Assembly (NCBI RefSeq): GCF_000828675.1
Contig: NZ_AP014510.1
Coordinates: forward strand, 124,001 to 188,000
Direction: 5' to 3'
Source: Thermotoga profunda AZM34c06
GTDB lineage: Bacteria; Thermotogota; Thermotogae; Thermotogales; DSM-5069
DNA length: 64,000 bases
The translations under genes were made by a program, and so were the position numbers. Every line of letters begins with the position of its first letter. Position 1 is the stretch's first letter. Below the pieces are notes generated by a model, which saw only the letters and a program-made list of their open reading frames with translations, searched no databases and was not told the origin of the DNA. This document shows, one piece after another, positions 28,583 through 36,670 of this stretch.

Positions 28583-30538
28583 CTACCTCCCAATCAGAGA
28601 AACTATTACAACCGATGTAATCGCCATGAGCTTGATGAGAATATTGATTGAAGGTCCCGATGTATCTTTGAGAGGATCTCCAACGGTATCCCCTATCACC
28701 GCTGCTTTGTGTGCTATCGAACCCTTTCCACCATAATGCCCTTCTTCAACATACTTTTTGGCGTTATCCCATGCTCCACCTGAATTTGCCATGAAGATTG
28801 CAACCATAACTCCGCAGACCGTTGAACCAATGAGCAATCCTGCGGTTCCGGCAGTTCCCAGTATGAGATAGCTCAAAATAGGGCTTACAATTGCAAGCAA
28901 AGATGGAAAGACCATTCTTCTAAGAGCTCCCCTTGTCGCAATTTGAATGCAACGATTGTAATTTGGTTTTGTCTGTCCTGATACTAAACCTGGGATCTCT
29001 TTGATCTGTCTTCTTATCTCTTCTACCATTTCATTCGCGGCATCCCCAACTGCCTTCATGGTTAGAGCACAGAACAGGAATGGGAGCATCGCACCAATCA
29101 AAGCCCCCGTGAAAAGAGAAGGATCTTTTATATCAAGAGCGCTCAGATGAGTGACATTTGCATAATTAGAGAAAAGTGCAAGTGAAGTCAATGCCGCAGA
29201 TGTTATTGCAAAACCCTTTCCCATTGCCGCGGTGGTGTTACCAACAGCATCGAGTTGATCTGTGATTTGTCTTGCATTCTCTTCAAGTTTCGCCATTTGA
29301 GCGATTCCACCCGCATTGTCCGCTATAGGACCATAAGCATCGATTGAAAGATTCATACCAAGTGTGGATAACATCCCCACAGCGGATAACGCCACTCCAA
29401 AAAGTCCAAGTAGCTTGTGAGAAAGTAAAACAGCGGCAACTATGAATATAGTGACAACGGTGGTAGATTCCATACCAAGCGCAATACCGTTGATCAATAT
29501 ATTCGATGGTCCTGTCAATGCAGATTTTGCAAGACTTGCAATCTTTTTTCCAGAAGTATACAGTTCAGTCAAAAACCCAACTCCAATCCCAACAAAGACT
29601 CCACACAAGACCACGAAAAAGACTTCAAACCAAGACAAATAAATCGAGTAAATCAAAACCGAACCGAGCAATAAAACGCTGGATAAAATTGTTCCAAATC
29701 TCAACGCTGTGGCGGGACTTTTGAATCTCTGAAGGGTGAGAGAAGTTGTAATCACAGAGATGACAGAACTCAATAGTCCAAAGATCACAATGAACAATAC
29801 GACATTAACAGCCTTTTCATTGTTCATAAAGCTGGCAAGTGCGAGTGCTGAGAAGATCGAGCCAACATAAGATTCATAGAGATCGGCACCCATTCCAGCT
29901 ACATCACCAACATTATCACCAACATTATCTGCAATCACCGCTGGGTTTCTGGGATCATCTTCTGGAAGATTTGCTTCGGTTTTTCCAACGATGTCGGCTC
30001 CAACATCGGCTGCCTTTGTGTATATACCACCACCGACTCTTGCAAAAAGAGCTACAAAGGATGCCCCAAGCGAATAATAACTGACACAAGTCATATCACC
30101 TGTTAATTCATAAACAAATCCAAGACCGAGCAAACCGAGCGCAGAAACCGTGAGACCCATCGCTGCACCACCACTAAAGGCTACTTTCAAAGCCTTCGTC
30201 ATACCAGATAGTGCAGCCCAGCTTGTGCGTGCATTGGATTTGGTTGCAATGGTCATCCCAAAAAAACCAGCAAGCGTTGAGAAAACAGCACCAATGAGAA
30301 ATGAAACAGCTACAGTCCATCCGAGAAAAGCAAACAAAAGGATGGCAAGAACAAAGACTACAGGAAAGAAAACCAAGTATTCTCCAATCAAAAATGATCT
30401 GGCACCTTTTTGAATAATCTGTGAAAGCTCTATTGTCTGTGCATTCCCAGGACTATTGTCGAGAATTTTGAAGGTCAGTAAAATCACATATGCTATCGTA
30501 AATATGGTTGCAGTGAATAGTACCAACAAAGCCTGCAC
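28583..30538 (-). CDS. hppA: Membrane ion-translocating pyrophosphatase, K+-dependent type
   Basis: 651 residues, about 16 membrane helices. Hydrolyses PPi and pumps Na+ (or H+). Catalytic loops: GGGIYTKAADVGADIVGKTE, NLPEDDPRNPA, ADNVGDNVGD, YGPIADNAGGIAQM, and GDTVGDPLKDTSGPS. GNTTAA has Ala at the position that is Lys in K+-independent enzymes, so a K+-requiring class is expected, consistent with the Na+ pump known in T. maritima. GTG 30538 directly abuts the SD AAGGGG; TTG codons 4 or 5 are better spaced, so the true start may be 9-12 bases later. Confidence 0.96.
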   Translation of the reverse strand: MQALLVLFTATIFTIAYVILLTFKILDNSPGNAQTIELSQIIQKGARSFLIGEYLVFFPVVFVLAILLFAFLGWTVAVSFLIGAVFSTLAGFFGMTIATKSNARTSWAALSGMTKALKVAFSGGAAMGLTVSALGLLGLGFVYELTGDMTCVSYYSLGASFVALFARVGGGIYTKAADVGADIVGKTEANLPEDDPRNPAVIADNVGDNVGDVAGMGADLYESYVGSIFSALALASFMNNEKAVNVVLFIVIFGLLSSVISVITTSLTLQRFKSPATALRFGTILSSVLLLGSVLIYSIYLSWFEVFFVVLCGVFVGIGVGFLTELYTSGKKIASLAKSALTGPSNILINGIALGMESTTVVTIFIVAAVLLSHKLLGLFGVALSAVGMLSTLGMNLSIDAYGPIADNAGGIAQMAKLEENARQITDQLDAVGNTTAAMGKGFAITSAALTSLALFSNYANVTHLSALDIKDPSLFTGALIGAMLPFLFCALTMKAVGDAANEMVEEIRRQIKEIPGLVSGQTKPNYNRCIQIATRGALRRMVFPSLLAIVSPILSYLILGTAGTAGLLIGSTVCGVMVAIFMANSGGAWDNAKKYVEEGHYGGKGSIAHKAAVIGDTVGDPLKDTSGPSINILIKLMAITSVVIVSLIGR

Positions 30539-30577
30539 CCCCTTGAAAAATTTCCTGATAGTTATATGATATCCAAA

Positions 30578-31663
30578 TCAACTCAATTGTTCAAGAATTT
30601 CGAAAAAAAGTTCACCTGCCACTTCAATTAACTCATCTGAAGGCAAAAACCAAGGGCTGTGCAGGCCATAAGATCTTTCTTTTTTCGTACCAAACCAATA
30701 CATAAGCGTTGGAAAATGCCCAGAAAAATATCCAAAATCTTCAGCAGTCAACTTGATGGGAGATTCAATGAACTTCATATCCTTTCTTACAGCTATTTTT
30801 CTCAGCAACCAATAGAGATTTTCTTCAACTTCAACCTGTCTGTAGACAGATCCCTTGATCAATTCGCAAGTTGCTCCAGAAACTTCACAAGACTCTTGTG
30901 CAATCTGTTTGATCTGAATCAATCTGTTTTCAACAGATTTTAGATCTTTGGATCTAACCGTTCCCTGTACTAAGGCCCTATCTGCAACTATATTTCTTGC
31001 AGATCCAGCTTCTAATCTACCAAACCAGACTAAGTCATCTGTCCAATTTGTTTGGTATATCTTTTGTAGAAAATCTACACACGATCTGATCGCATCTCTA
31101 CCTTCTTTATGAAATGCAGCGTGAGCGGCAACACCTTTAAAGACGACATCTACTTCGCATGATGCACTAAAGAGTACGCCCACTCGAGATGCGATCGTCC
31201 CAGCTTCGTATTCATCGGTCACATGCATCGCAATTGCTGCAGATATTTCCATATTCTCTTTTTTGAGATAATCCAAGATTTGAATAGCACCAGCACCTGA
31301 TTCTTCTGCAGGTTGAAATACAAAAATGTAATTACCTTTCAAATCATTCTCAATCACTTTGCGCATCGCCCAACAAACAGATGCCATGTGAAAATCATGA
31401 CCACATGCATGCATAAAATTGTTCTGTGATTGAAAGGTACAATTAGTTTTCTCAACGATCGGTAGGCCATCCATTTCGGCGCGAAGTAGTACAAATGGGC
31501 CTTGCGAGGTCTTTTTTACGACAACGATACCCGTCCCTATTTTTCTTACGTCTTTATAACCTAATTGCTCAATGTAATCAACTAAGATTTTTTGCGTTTC
31601 GTACTCATTAAAAGCGAGCTCAGGCTTTTGATGCAAAAGATGTCTCAATTCTATTTCGTTCAA
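30578..31663 (-). CDS. M20-family amidohydrolase, probable N-acetyldiaminopimelate deacetylase
   Basis: 361-residue zinc amidohydrolase. Metal ligands in HACGHDFH and QPAEESGAG, His in AIAMHVTDEY, and the dimerisation/lid domain in the middle. In its operon it would deacetylate N-acetyl-LL-diaminopimelate, the last step of the acetylase branch begun by DapH; hippurate or aminoacyl-amide hydrolysis is the general alternative. TTG 31663 is 6 bases after AGGAGG (31675-31670); a longer ATG at 31690 lies upstream of that SD. It overlaps the aminotransferase gene by 44 bases. Confidence 0.85.
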   Translation of the reverse strand: MNEIELRHLLHQKPELAFNEYETQKILVDYIEQLGYKDVRKIGTGIVVVKKTSQGPFVLLRAEMDGLPIVEKTNCTFQSQNNFMHACGHDFHMASVCWAMRKVIENDLKGNYIFVFQPAEESGAGAIQILDYLKKENMEISAAIAMHVTDEYEAGTIASRVGVLFSASCEVDVVFKGVAAHAAFHKEGRDAIRSCVDFLQKIYQTNWTDDLVWFGRLEAGSARNIVADRALVQGTVRSKDLKSVENRLIQIKQIAQESCEVSGATCELIKGSVYRQVEVEENLYWLLRKIAVRKDMKFIESPIKLTAEDFGYFSGHFPTLMYWFGTKKERSYGLHSPWFLPSDELIEVAGELFFEILEQLS

Positions 31664-32801
31664 AGTCAACCTCCTTAATGCTATTTTCAAACAATTCTAC
31701 TATCATGTCTATCTCTTTATAATCAATATTCAACGGTGGTAAGAAACGCACAACATTCCGATTAACTATATTCAACAAAAGTCCATTTTTGAAAGCCACC
31801 TGCTTCAGTCTTTCTGGATCAACACTCACTTCGACACCAATCATTAAACCAAGCCCCCTGACCTCCTTTACCAGTCCATTATTTATGAATTTGAGTTCAT
31901 TTTTCAGGTATTCACCCTTTTGTCTTACTTGAGAGATCAATGTATCATCGATTTTTTTCAGTACAACACTGGCACCTGCCAAAGCAACTGGATTTGGTGC
32001 AAATGTTGAACCGTGTTCTGAATACTTAAAGACATCCATTATCTCGTCCAAAAAGATCGTTGCTCCAAGTGGGAGCCCTCCTCCAAGTGCTTTTGCAACA
32101 GTGATGATATCTGGTTTCAATCCAAAGTGTTCATAACAGAAAAATCTACCAGTCCTACCAAGTCCAGATTGAACTTCATCGGCAACGAGTAGAAAACCTT
32201 TCTTCTCTTTCATTTCCATAATAGTTCTTGCCATGTTATTTGAGATCGATTTTAAACCTCCAGTACCAAGAAGGCTTTCGACAAATACACCTGCTATTTG
32301 GTTTTGTTCCACAAATTGTCTGAACAGTTCTGGATTGTTATGTGGCAGAAAAACTATATCTGGCAAGAGTGGAGTGAATGGTTCCCTAAGATTTGGAAAT
32401 CCTGTTATTGAAAGAGATCCAAGAGTCCTGCCATGAAAATCTTGTTCGAATGCAATAATTGTACCTTTCTTCAATTTTTTTATGGCTTTCAATGCCGCTT
32501 CATTTGCTTCTGCTCCAGAGTTTGAAAAGAAAACCTTTCCTTGACGTCTTGTTCTTTGGATTAGATTCATTGCCACGGTCTCAGTGTCTTCATCAAGAAA
32601 AAAATTGGAGATATGAGTGTACCGCTTCATCTTTTGGATCATCGCATTCTCAATATCTCTATCACAATGACCAAAAGCCAAAACACCTATACCAGAAAAC
32701 GTATCAATGAATTTCTTCCCATCTTTTGTATAAATATATATACCCTGTGCATGATCGATCTGCAAATCAAAAGGTTTGTAAACACCACATAAGTGATTCA
32801 C
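31620..32801 (-). CDS. Class III aminotransferase, probable N-acetyl-DAP aminotransferase
   Basis: 393-residue PLP enzyme of the ArgD/LysJ group. [11 protein letters not shown] is the phosphate-cup region, [13 protein letters not shown] holds the Asp that bonds the pyridine N, and [12 protein letters not shown] carries the Schiff-base Lys; [11 protein letters not shown] follows. Position between dapH and the deacetylase argues for N-acetyl-2-amino-6-oxopimelate transamination. Acetylornithine aminotransferase is the sequence-based alternative, and the acetylated DAP pathway often uses a class I enzyme instead, so this pairing is noteworthy. GTG 32801 overlaps the dapH stop by 4 bases. Confidence 0.82.
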   Translation of the reverse strand: MNHLCGVYKPFDLQIDHAQGIYIYTKDGKKFIDTFSGIGVLAFGHCDRDIENAMIQKMKRYTHISNFFLDEDTETVAMNLIQRTRRQGKVFFSNSGAEANEAALKAIKKLKKGTIIAFEQDFHGRTLGSLSITGFPNLREPFTPLLPDIVFLPHNNPELFRQFVEQNQIAGVFVESLLGTGGLKSISNNMARTIMEMKEKKGFLLVADEVQSGLGRTGRFFCYEHFGLKPDIITVAKALGGGLPLGATIFLDEIMDVFKYSEHGSTFAPNPVALAGASVVLKKIDDTLISQVRQKGEYLKNELKFINNGLVKEVRGLGLMIGVEVSVDPERLKQVAFKNGLLLNIVNRNVVRFLPPLNIDYKEIDMIVELFENSIKEVDFERNRIETSFASKA

Positions 32802-33562
32802 AAGAATACCCCCCGTTCTGTCGGCAAACTTCTAAGAGCTTCTACGATTTTGGTTTTTTCCTTAGTCTTTTCATCAACCTTTTTGATGAATCTTGCTGGG
32901 ATGCCTGCGACAACCGTGAACGGTTCTACATCGTTGATGACAACTGCACCGGCTGCAACAACTGCACCTCTACCCACTGTGACTCCCTCTAAAACGACTG
33001 CATTTGCACCAACCACGACATCATCTTCGATGACTACAGGTTTTGCACTCGGTGGTTCTATAACTCCTGCTATTACTGCACCAGCACCGATATGGCAATT
33101 TTTCCCGATGATCGCCCTCCCACCAATTACAGTGTTCATGTCAATCATTGTTTTTTCACCTATAATTGCACCGATATTTATGACAGCACCCATCATGATA
33201 ACTGCGCCATCGCCGATTTGCACAAGATCTCGGATAATTGCTCCTGGTTCAATCCGTGCATTGTATTTTGTAAGATCTGCCAGAGGAAGTGCGGAATTTC
33301 TTGCGTGCACTTCGATGTGAATATCCTGGATTCTGTGTTGGTTTTCCTGAATAAATTTTTTGAGTTCTTCATATTCACCAACGATTATTCCAAAATTCTG
33401 AGTTCCAAAAAAATGGAGATTACCAAGATCAACCTTTCTAAAGTCTCCTTTCACGTAAGCAGTAACTGGGGTTTTTTTCTTAGATTTGCTGATCAACTCG
33501 ATAATTGCGTTGGTTGTCAAGTTTTGTGTAAAATTTTCACTTTCAACCTGAACCTCTGTCAT
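32798..33562 (-). CDS. dapH: Tetrahydrodipicolinate N-acetyltransferase
   Basis: 254 residues. An N-terminal alpha/beta domain (about 1-90) precedes a left-handed beta-helix made of hexapeptide repeats ([20 protein letters not shown] and onward). [10 protein letters not shown] and [24 protein letters not shown] are characteristic of DapH rather than DapD (succinyl type). It acetylates tetrahydrodipicolinate in DAP/lysine synthesis. ATG 33562 has AAGGGGG 8 bases upstream. First structural gene after the attenuator. Confidence 0.93.
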   Translation of the reverse strand: MTEVQVESENFTQNLTTNAIIELISKSKKKTPVTAYVKGDFRKVDLGNLHFFGTQNFGIIVGEYEELKKFIQENQHRIQDIHIEVHARNSALPLADLTKYNARIEPGAIIRDLVQIGDGAVIMMGAVINIGAIIGEKTMIDMNTVIGGRAIIGKNCHIGAGAVIAGVIEPPSAKPVVIEDDVVVGANAVVLEGVTVGRGAVVAAGAVVINDVEPFTVVAGIPARFIKKVDEKTKEKTKIVEALRSLPTERGVFL

Positions 33563-33610
33563 CCAAATACCCCCTTTTGAAGAGTAAAATCTTTTCTAAA
33601 AAATCCCTTA

Positions 33611-33648
33611 TAAAAAGAAAACCGGGCTACCTTTTTGGTAGCCCGGTG
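33611..33648 (-). terminator. Intrinsic terminator in the dap operon leader
   Basis: Perfect 11-base-pair hairpin: arms ACCGGGCTACC and GGTAGCCCGGT (33647-33637 and 33631-33621 on the minus strand), loop AAAAA, then TTTCTTTTT. It lies 50 bases before dapH, so it stops transcription before the operon unless its 5' arm is taken by the antiterminator (33700-33710). Confidence 0.88.
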
Positions 33649-33713
33649 ATCTTTTTCCCTTAAGCCTGTGTGCTACAACGCATGCACACCGCCTTGTGTG
33701 ACCACCGGGCGGT
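33641..33713 (-). promoter_or_regulatory. Antiterminator and competing hairpins of the dap attenuator
   Basis: GCCCGGTGGTC (33710-33700, minus) can pair with GATCACCGGGC (33651-33641), the 5' arm of the terminator plus three bases: 10 Watson-Crick pairs and one G-U. A competing hairpin, ACCGCC (33713-33708) with GGCGGT (33693-33688), uses part of the same segment, and GTGTGC (33689-33684) with GCACAC (33673-33668) spans the leader stop codon. The structures are mutually exclusive, the signature of transcription attenuation. Seen in sequence; not tested by folding. Confidence 0.65.
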
Positions 33714-33771
33714 TGCACTTCTTAGCATTCTTCATTTGTATAGAAATTTGTTCAACAAGATCTTTTACCAT
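33673..33771 (-). CDS. Putative 32-residue leader peptide of the dap operon
   Basis: ATG 33771 follows a good SD (AAGGAAGGAGAG). The peptide begins MVKDLVEQIS and contains MKNAKKCNRP, ending at TAG 33675-33673. Four of 32 residues are Lys; the tandem AAG AAG codons (17-18, 33723-33718) stand 7 bases before the antiterminator segment, which codons 21-24 encode. A ribosome paused there would cover the sequestering arm 33713-33708 and free the antiterminator. The peptide has no recognised domain. Its reality is inferred from SD, position and codon arrangement. Confidence 0.6.
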   Translation of the reverse strand: MVKDLVEQISIQMKNAKKCNRPVVTQGGVHAL

Positions 33772-33801
33772 ATTTGGAAAACTCTCCTTCCTTTTGGCAA
33801 T

Positions 33802-33807
33802 ATCATA
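33802..33807 (-). promoter_or_regulatory. Candidate -10 of the dap operon leader
   Basis: TATGAT (33807-33802, minus) would start transcription near 33795, just before the leader peptide SD. No good -35 is visible 16-18 bases upstream, so confidence is low. Confidence 0.35.
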
Positions 33808-33863
33808 CTATCTTGATCACCCATCTGTGATTGAAGATATAGAAAAAAATCATTGAAGAAATT

Positions 33864-33958
33864 GTTAACGCAAAACTCTTCTCTTCGATTTTCATTTGAA
33901 TATCAACACAAATTAATAAAGAAATGCCAGTTTTCATCATCACTATAGTTAACGTAAA
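33864..33958. repeat. Pair of GTTAACG-type direct repeats, possible operators
   Basis: GTTAACGCAAA at 33864-33874 and GTTAACGTAAA at 33948-33958 differ by one base and are 84 bases apart, start to start, in the divergent region between the dap leader and the PPi-PFK gene. The second overlaps the putative -35 of that gene. GTTAAC is itself palindromic. Confidence 0.4.
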
Positions 33959-33976
33959 CCAGAGATAGGTTATAAT
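33949..33976 (+). promoter_or_regulatory. Candidate promoter of the PPi-PFK gene
   Basis: TTAACG (33949-33954) and a perfect TATAAT (33971-33976) with a 16-base spacer, 36 bases before the start codon. Confidence 0.6.
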
Positions 33977-34011
33977 TAGTCAGATAAACTCATGTGAAGG
34001 GGTGTGTACAA

Positions 34012-35274
34012 ATGGCTGAAAGAGTTGCGATACTTGTCGGTGGAGGCCCTGCACCTGGTATCAACAGCGTTATAAATGCTGTCACTATTGAGGCAGTCAA
34101 TAACGATCTGGAGGTAATAGGAATCTACGATGGCTTTGAGCATTTGATGAAAGGTCGAACTGATATGATCCGCCCACTTAATATTTCAGATGTTTCTCGC
34201 ATTCACATCGAAGGTGGATCGATCCTGAGAACTTCAAGGGCAAATCCAACCAAGAAAACCGAAGATCTTCAAAATGTTTTGAAAAGCCTTAAAGATCTCA
34301 AGATCAGTTATTTGGTAACCATTGGTGGAGACGATACCGCCTTTTCGGCTTCCGCCGTATCAAAGGTAAGCGGAGGTACGATCCGTGTCGCACATGTTCC
34401 AAAGACAATCGATAACGATCTACCTTTACCTGGTGGTATGCCAACATTTGGGTTTGAAACCGCACGCCACCTTGGAACCGAACTTGTGTACAATCTGATG
34501 CAGGACTCAAGAACAACAAACAGGTGGTATTTCGTCGTTGCAATGGGTAGAAAAGCAGGACATCTGGCTTTGGGAATAGGAAAATCTGCGAGTGCGGCTT
34601 TAACTATTATTGGTGAAGAGTTCAGAAAGGAAAAAATAACACTCTCGGAAGTTTGTGATGTACTTGAGACGACAATACTCAAAAGACGTGTGCTTGGAAG
34701 AAACGATGGTCTTGCGATAATAGCCGAGGGTATAGGAGAGATGATAGATCCACAAGAATTGGCGAATATCCCTGGTGTGACAGTTGAGCGAGACCCACAT
34801 GGACACATAAGACTGAGTGAGATACCTTTGGCTACCATATTAAAACGTGAAATTCAGAAACGTTTTGCTCAAAGGGGAGAAAAGATCAACATCATAGACG
34901 TCACATTGGGTTATGAGTTAAGGTGCGCAAGACCAATTCCATTTGACATCGATTACACCAGAACCCTTGGATACGGTGCCGTGAGATTCTTACTCGGAGA
35001 TTTTGAAAAACACCTATCTGGTGGCATGATCTGTGTTGAAAATGGAAGAATCAGAATATTACCTTTTGAAGAACTCATCGATCCAGCAACCGGCAGGACA
35101 AAGGTGCGAATGGTAGATATCAACTCAGAACACTACCGCGTTGCTCGTGGTTATATGATAAGGCTCACCAAAAAAGATTTACAAGATACCACTATGCTCT
35201 CAAAACTGGCAAATGCAGCAAAGATGAATGTTGAAGAGTTCCTCAAAAGATTTTCATGGGTTACAGAAATATGA
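34012..35274 (+). CDS. Pyrophosphate-dependent phosphofructokinase
   Basis: 420 residues, the length I recall for the T. maritima PPi-PFK. Donor specificity is readable: GGDDT near residues 105-109 has the second Asp that blocks ATP, and PKTIDND has the Lys typical of PPi enzymes; VGGGPAPGINSVIN and MGRKAGHLALG complete the site. It interconverts fructose 6-phosphate and the 1,6-bisphosphate with PPi/Pi. ATG 34012 has AAGGGGTG upstream; an ATG at 33994 lacks an SD. Monocistronic, ended by the terminator at 35277. Confidence 0.95.
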   Translation: MAERVAILVGGGPAPGINSVINAVTIEAVNNDLEVIGIYDGFEHLMKGRTDMIRPLNISDVSRIHIEGGSILRTSRANPTKKTEDLQNVLKSLKDLKISYLVTIGGDDTAFSASAVSKVSGGTIRVAHVPKTIDNDLPLPGGMPTFGFETARHLGTELVYNLMQDSRTTNRWYFVVAMGRKAGHLALGIGKSASAALTIIGEEFRKEKITLSEVCDVLETTILKRRVLGRNDGLAIIAEGIGEMIDPQELANIPGVTVERDPHGHIRLSEIPLATILKREIQKRFAQRGEKINIIDVTLGYELRCARPIPFDIDYTRTLGYGAVRFLLGDFEKHLSGGMICVENGRIRILPFEELIDPATGRTKVRMVDINSEHYRVARGYMIRLTKKDLQDTTMLSKLANAAKMNVEEFLKRFSWVTEI

Positions 35275-35276
35275 GC

Positions 35277-35304
35277 AAATCCCCCGGGCTTTACCGGGGG
35301 ATTT
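35277..35304. terminator. Bidirectional intrinsic terminator
   Basis: AAATCCCCCGG and CCGGGGGATTT form a perfect 11-pair stem with a six-base loop. It directly follows the PPi-PFK stop on the plus strand and, read on the minus strand, follows the small ORF at 35307-35387. Confidence 0.85.
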
Positions 35305-35306
35305 TG

Positions 35307-35387
35307 TCATTTCTTTGGCTTTTCTTTTTTCGTTTCCTTTGGTTTTTCTTCGGGTTTCTTTGGTTCAGGATTCTTTCCACAAGGCAT
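35307..35387 (-). CDS. Tiny Lys/Pro/Glu-rich ORF (26 residues)
   Basis: ATG 35387 to TGA 35307, with GGGGGGTG about 6 bases upstream. The peptide starts MPCGKNPEPKKPEEK and continues only in K, P, E and T: 11 Lys, 6 Pro, 5 Glu and a single Cys. It sits 20 bases after a HAD gene and directly before a terminator, so it would be the last cistron of that operon. No family recognised; a metal-binding or nucleic-acid-binding peptide is possible. Confidence 0.5.
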   Translation of the reverse strand: MPCGKNPEPKKPEEKPKETKKEKPKK

Positions 35388-35407
35388 CTTCACACCCCCC
35401 ATCTTAC

Positions 35408-36091
35408 CTAAGAGTATAACTCATCTCTTTGGAAGTGCAATATCTTCTGCAAGAAAAAAGAGAAAATCTCTGGTGGTTTTTGTACGTATTTGGCACCTGC
35501 TTCGATCAAAGACTGGGGATGATTGCGATCATGCAACACGCCAAAAACAACTACAATTCCAGCATTAATAGCTGATCTGATGCCATTGACTGAATCTTCA
35601 AATACAACCACTCGAGATCCTTCAACTCCTAATTTTTTCAAGGTATGGAGATATATCTCGGGGTCTGGTTTACTCTTGAGTACTTCATCACCAAAGATCA
35701 TAACATCAAAAAAATCTATTAAACCAGTCCTTTGAAGTCTTTTCAGTGCTGCATTTTTCACCGTTGATGTGGCAACGGCTACTTTCTTGTTCAACATTTT
35801 GAGAGCTTTTATAGTTTCCATAACTCCTTCTCTTGGTTGCAATTGTTGTGAAAATCTGTCAAAAACCTCGTAGATTTTCTCTATGAACTGTTTTTCATTT
35901 AAAGGTAGGTTGAATTCCCTTATGATCTTTTCTGCACCACCTTTTTCAAGCGTGGTTCCAGTTAATTGAAGGAAAAAATCATCTGAGAATGGCACATTAT
36001 ACTGTGAAAGGATTTCCTTGAATGTTTCTCTGTATATACTCTCAGTCTCAATCAAGACACCGTCCATATCAAAAATAATTGCATCCACCAC
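35408..36091 (-). CDS. HAD hydrolase, beta-phosphoglucomutase/phosphatase-like
   Basis: 227 residues, HAD subfamily IA. Motif I FDMDGVLIETE (nucleophile and acid Asp), motif II VAVATSTV, motif III Lys in LKSKPDPEIYL, motif IV VVFEDSVNGIRSA. A helical cap lies between motifs I and II. This pattern fits beta-phosphoglucomutase or a sugar-phosphate phosphatase; the substrate is not determined. GTG 36091 or the next GTG are both possible starts behind AGGTGAT. Last large gene of a four-gene run. Confidence 0.85.
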   Translation of the reverse strand: MVDAIIFDMDGVLIETESIYRETFKEILSQYNVPFSDDFFLQLTGTTLEKGGAEKIIREFNLPLNEKQFIEKIYEVFDRFSQQLQPREGVMETIKALKMLNKKVAVATSTVKNAALKRLQRTGLIDFFDVMIFGDEVLKSKPDPEIYLHTLKKLGVEGSRVVVFEDSVNGIRSAINAGIVVVFGVLHDRNHPQSLIEAGAKYVQKPPEIFSFFLQKILHFQRDELYS

Positions 36092-36095
36092 ATGA

Positions 36096-36665
36096 TCACC
36101 TACTAAAACTCGGATCGATCAACTTGATGAATTCTCCAAGGGTCTTAACGCGCGGAAGATTTGTAATATGTCTGTTGTAAGACCAGTCCATCACCACCGC
36201 TGAGATGCCATGATTCATTAGATCTTCTATGTGATGAGGAGCATCATCGAGAGCAAGATCGATTTTAAGTTCCCTGCAAAATATCCCTTTTTTGGACGTG
36301 ACAAAAACTCTTGGTTTAATACCCACATATCTTTCTATCCAAAGAACGGTTTGTTCCTCGACTGTTCTACCTCTTGTGGGAAAGCGAGAGGTGATAAAAA
36401 AGACCTCATAGTCGGTTTTCTGAATAAAATCTTTTAACATCAATAAATCTTCCTGCGATGCATAGGCAGGAAGCGTTTCGTAGAAATTCTCTGTTTCCTT
36501 GATTTTTTCCCACACAATCTGTTCCATTTCATAACTCAATCCAGGAACACATTTGTAGAAATCCCACACTGTTATCTGAACATCTAACGGAGTCCCAAAA
36601 AGCCGATGACTCAATTCCAAAAATGCCTTGTTGAAATTGGTGAGTACATCATCGACATCTATCAT
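36096..36665 (-). CDS. 5'(3')-nucleotidase-like HAD protein (NT5C family)
   Basis: 189 residues. MIDVDDVLTNFNKAF carries the HAD nucleophile motif, FFITSRFP is motif II, and DLALDDAPHHIEDL is motif IV; WDFY and VWEKIKETENFYETLPAY are typical of the NT5C family. Members dephosphorylate deoxynucleoside monophosphates. ATG 36665 has only a weak GAGAG upstream; a CTG at 36674 would be better spaced from GGTGAT, but a CTG start is rare. Confidence 0.75.
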   Translation of the reverse strand: MIDVDDVLTNFNKAFLELSHRLFGTPLDVQITVWDFYKCVPGLSYEMEQIVWEKIKETENFYETLPAYASQEDLLMLKDFIQKTDYEVFFITSRFPTRGRTVEEQTVLWIERYVGIKPRVFVTSKKGIFCRELKIDLALDDAPHHIEDLMNHGISAVVMDWSYNRHITNLPRVKTLGEFIKLIDPSFSR

Positions 36666-36670
36666 TACTC

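Noticed and set aside
30150-30413. 87-codon forward frame opposite hppA
   Set aside because: Antisense shadow of a membrane protein with low-complexity translation, no SD and no similarity.
32793-33320. 175-codon forward frame opposite dapH
   Set aside because: A Thr/Ile/Pro/Ala-rich mirror of the hexapeptide repeats of dapH; a reading-frame artefact.
33600-33800. T-box or lysine riboswitch upstream of dapH
   Set aside because: The leader is only about 230 bases with no stem I specifier loop and no intact T-box motif, and the multi-helix lysine riboswitch core is absent; a translated leader with alternative hairpins fits better.
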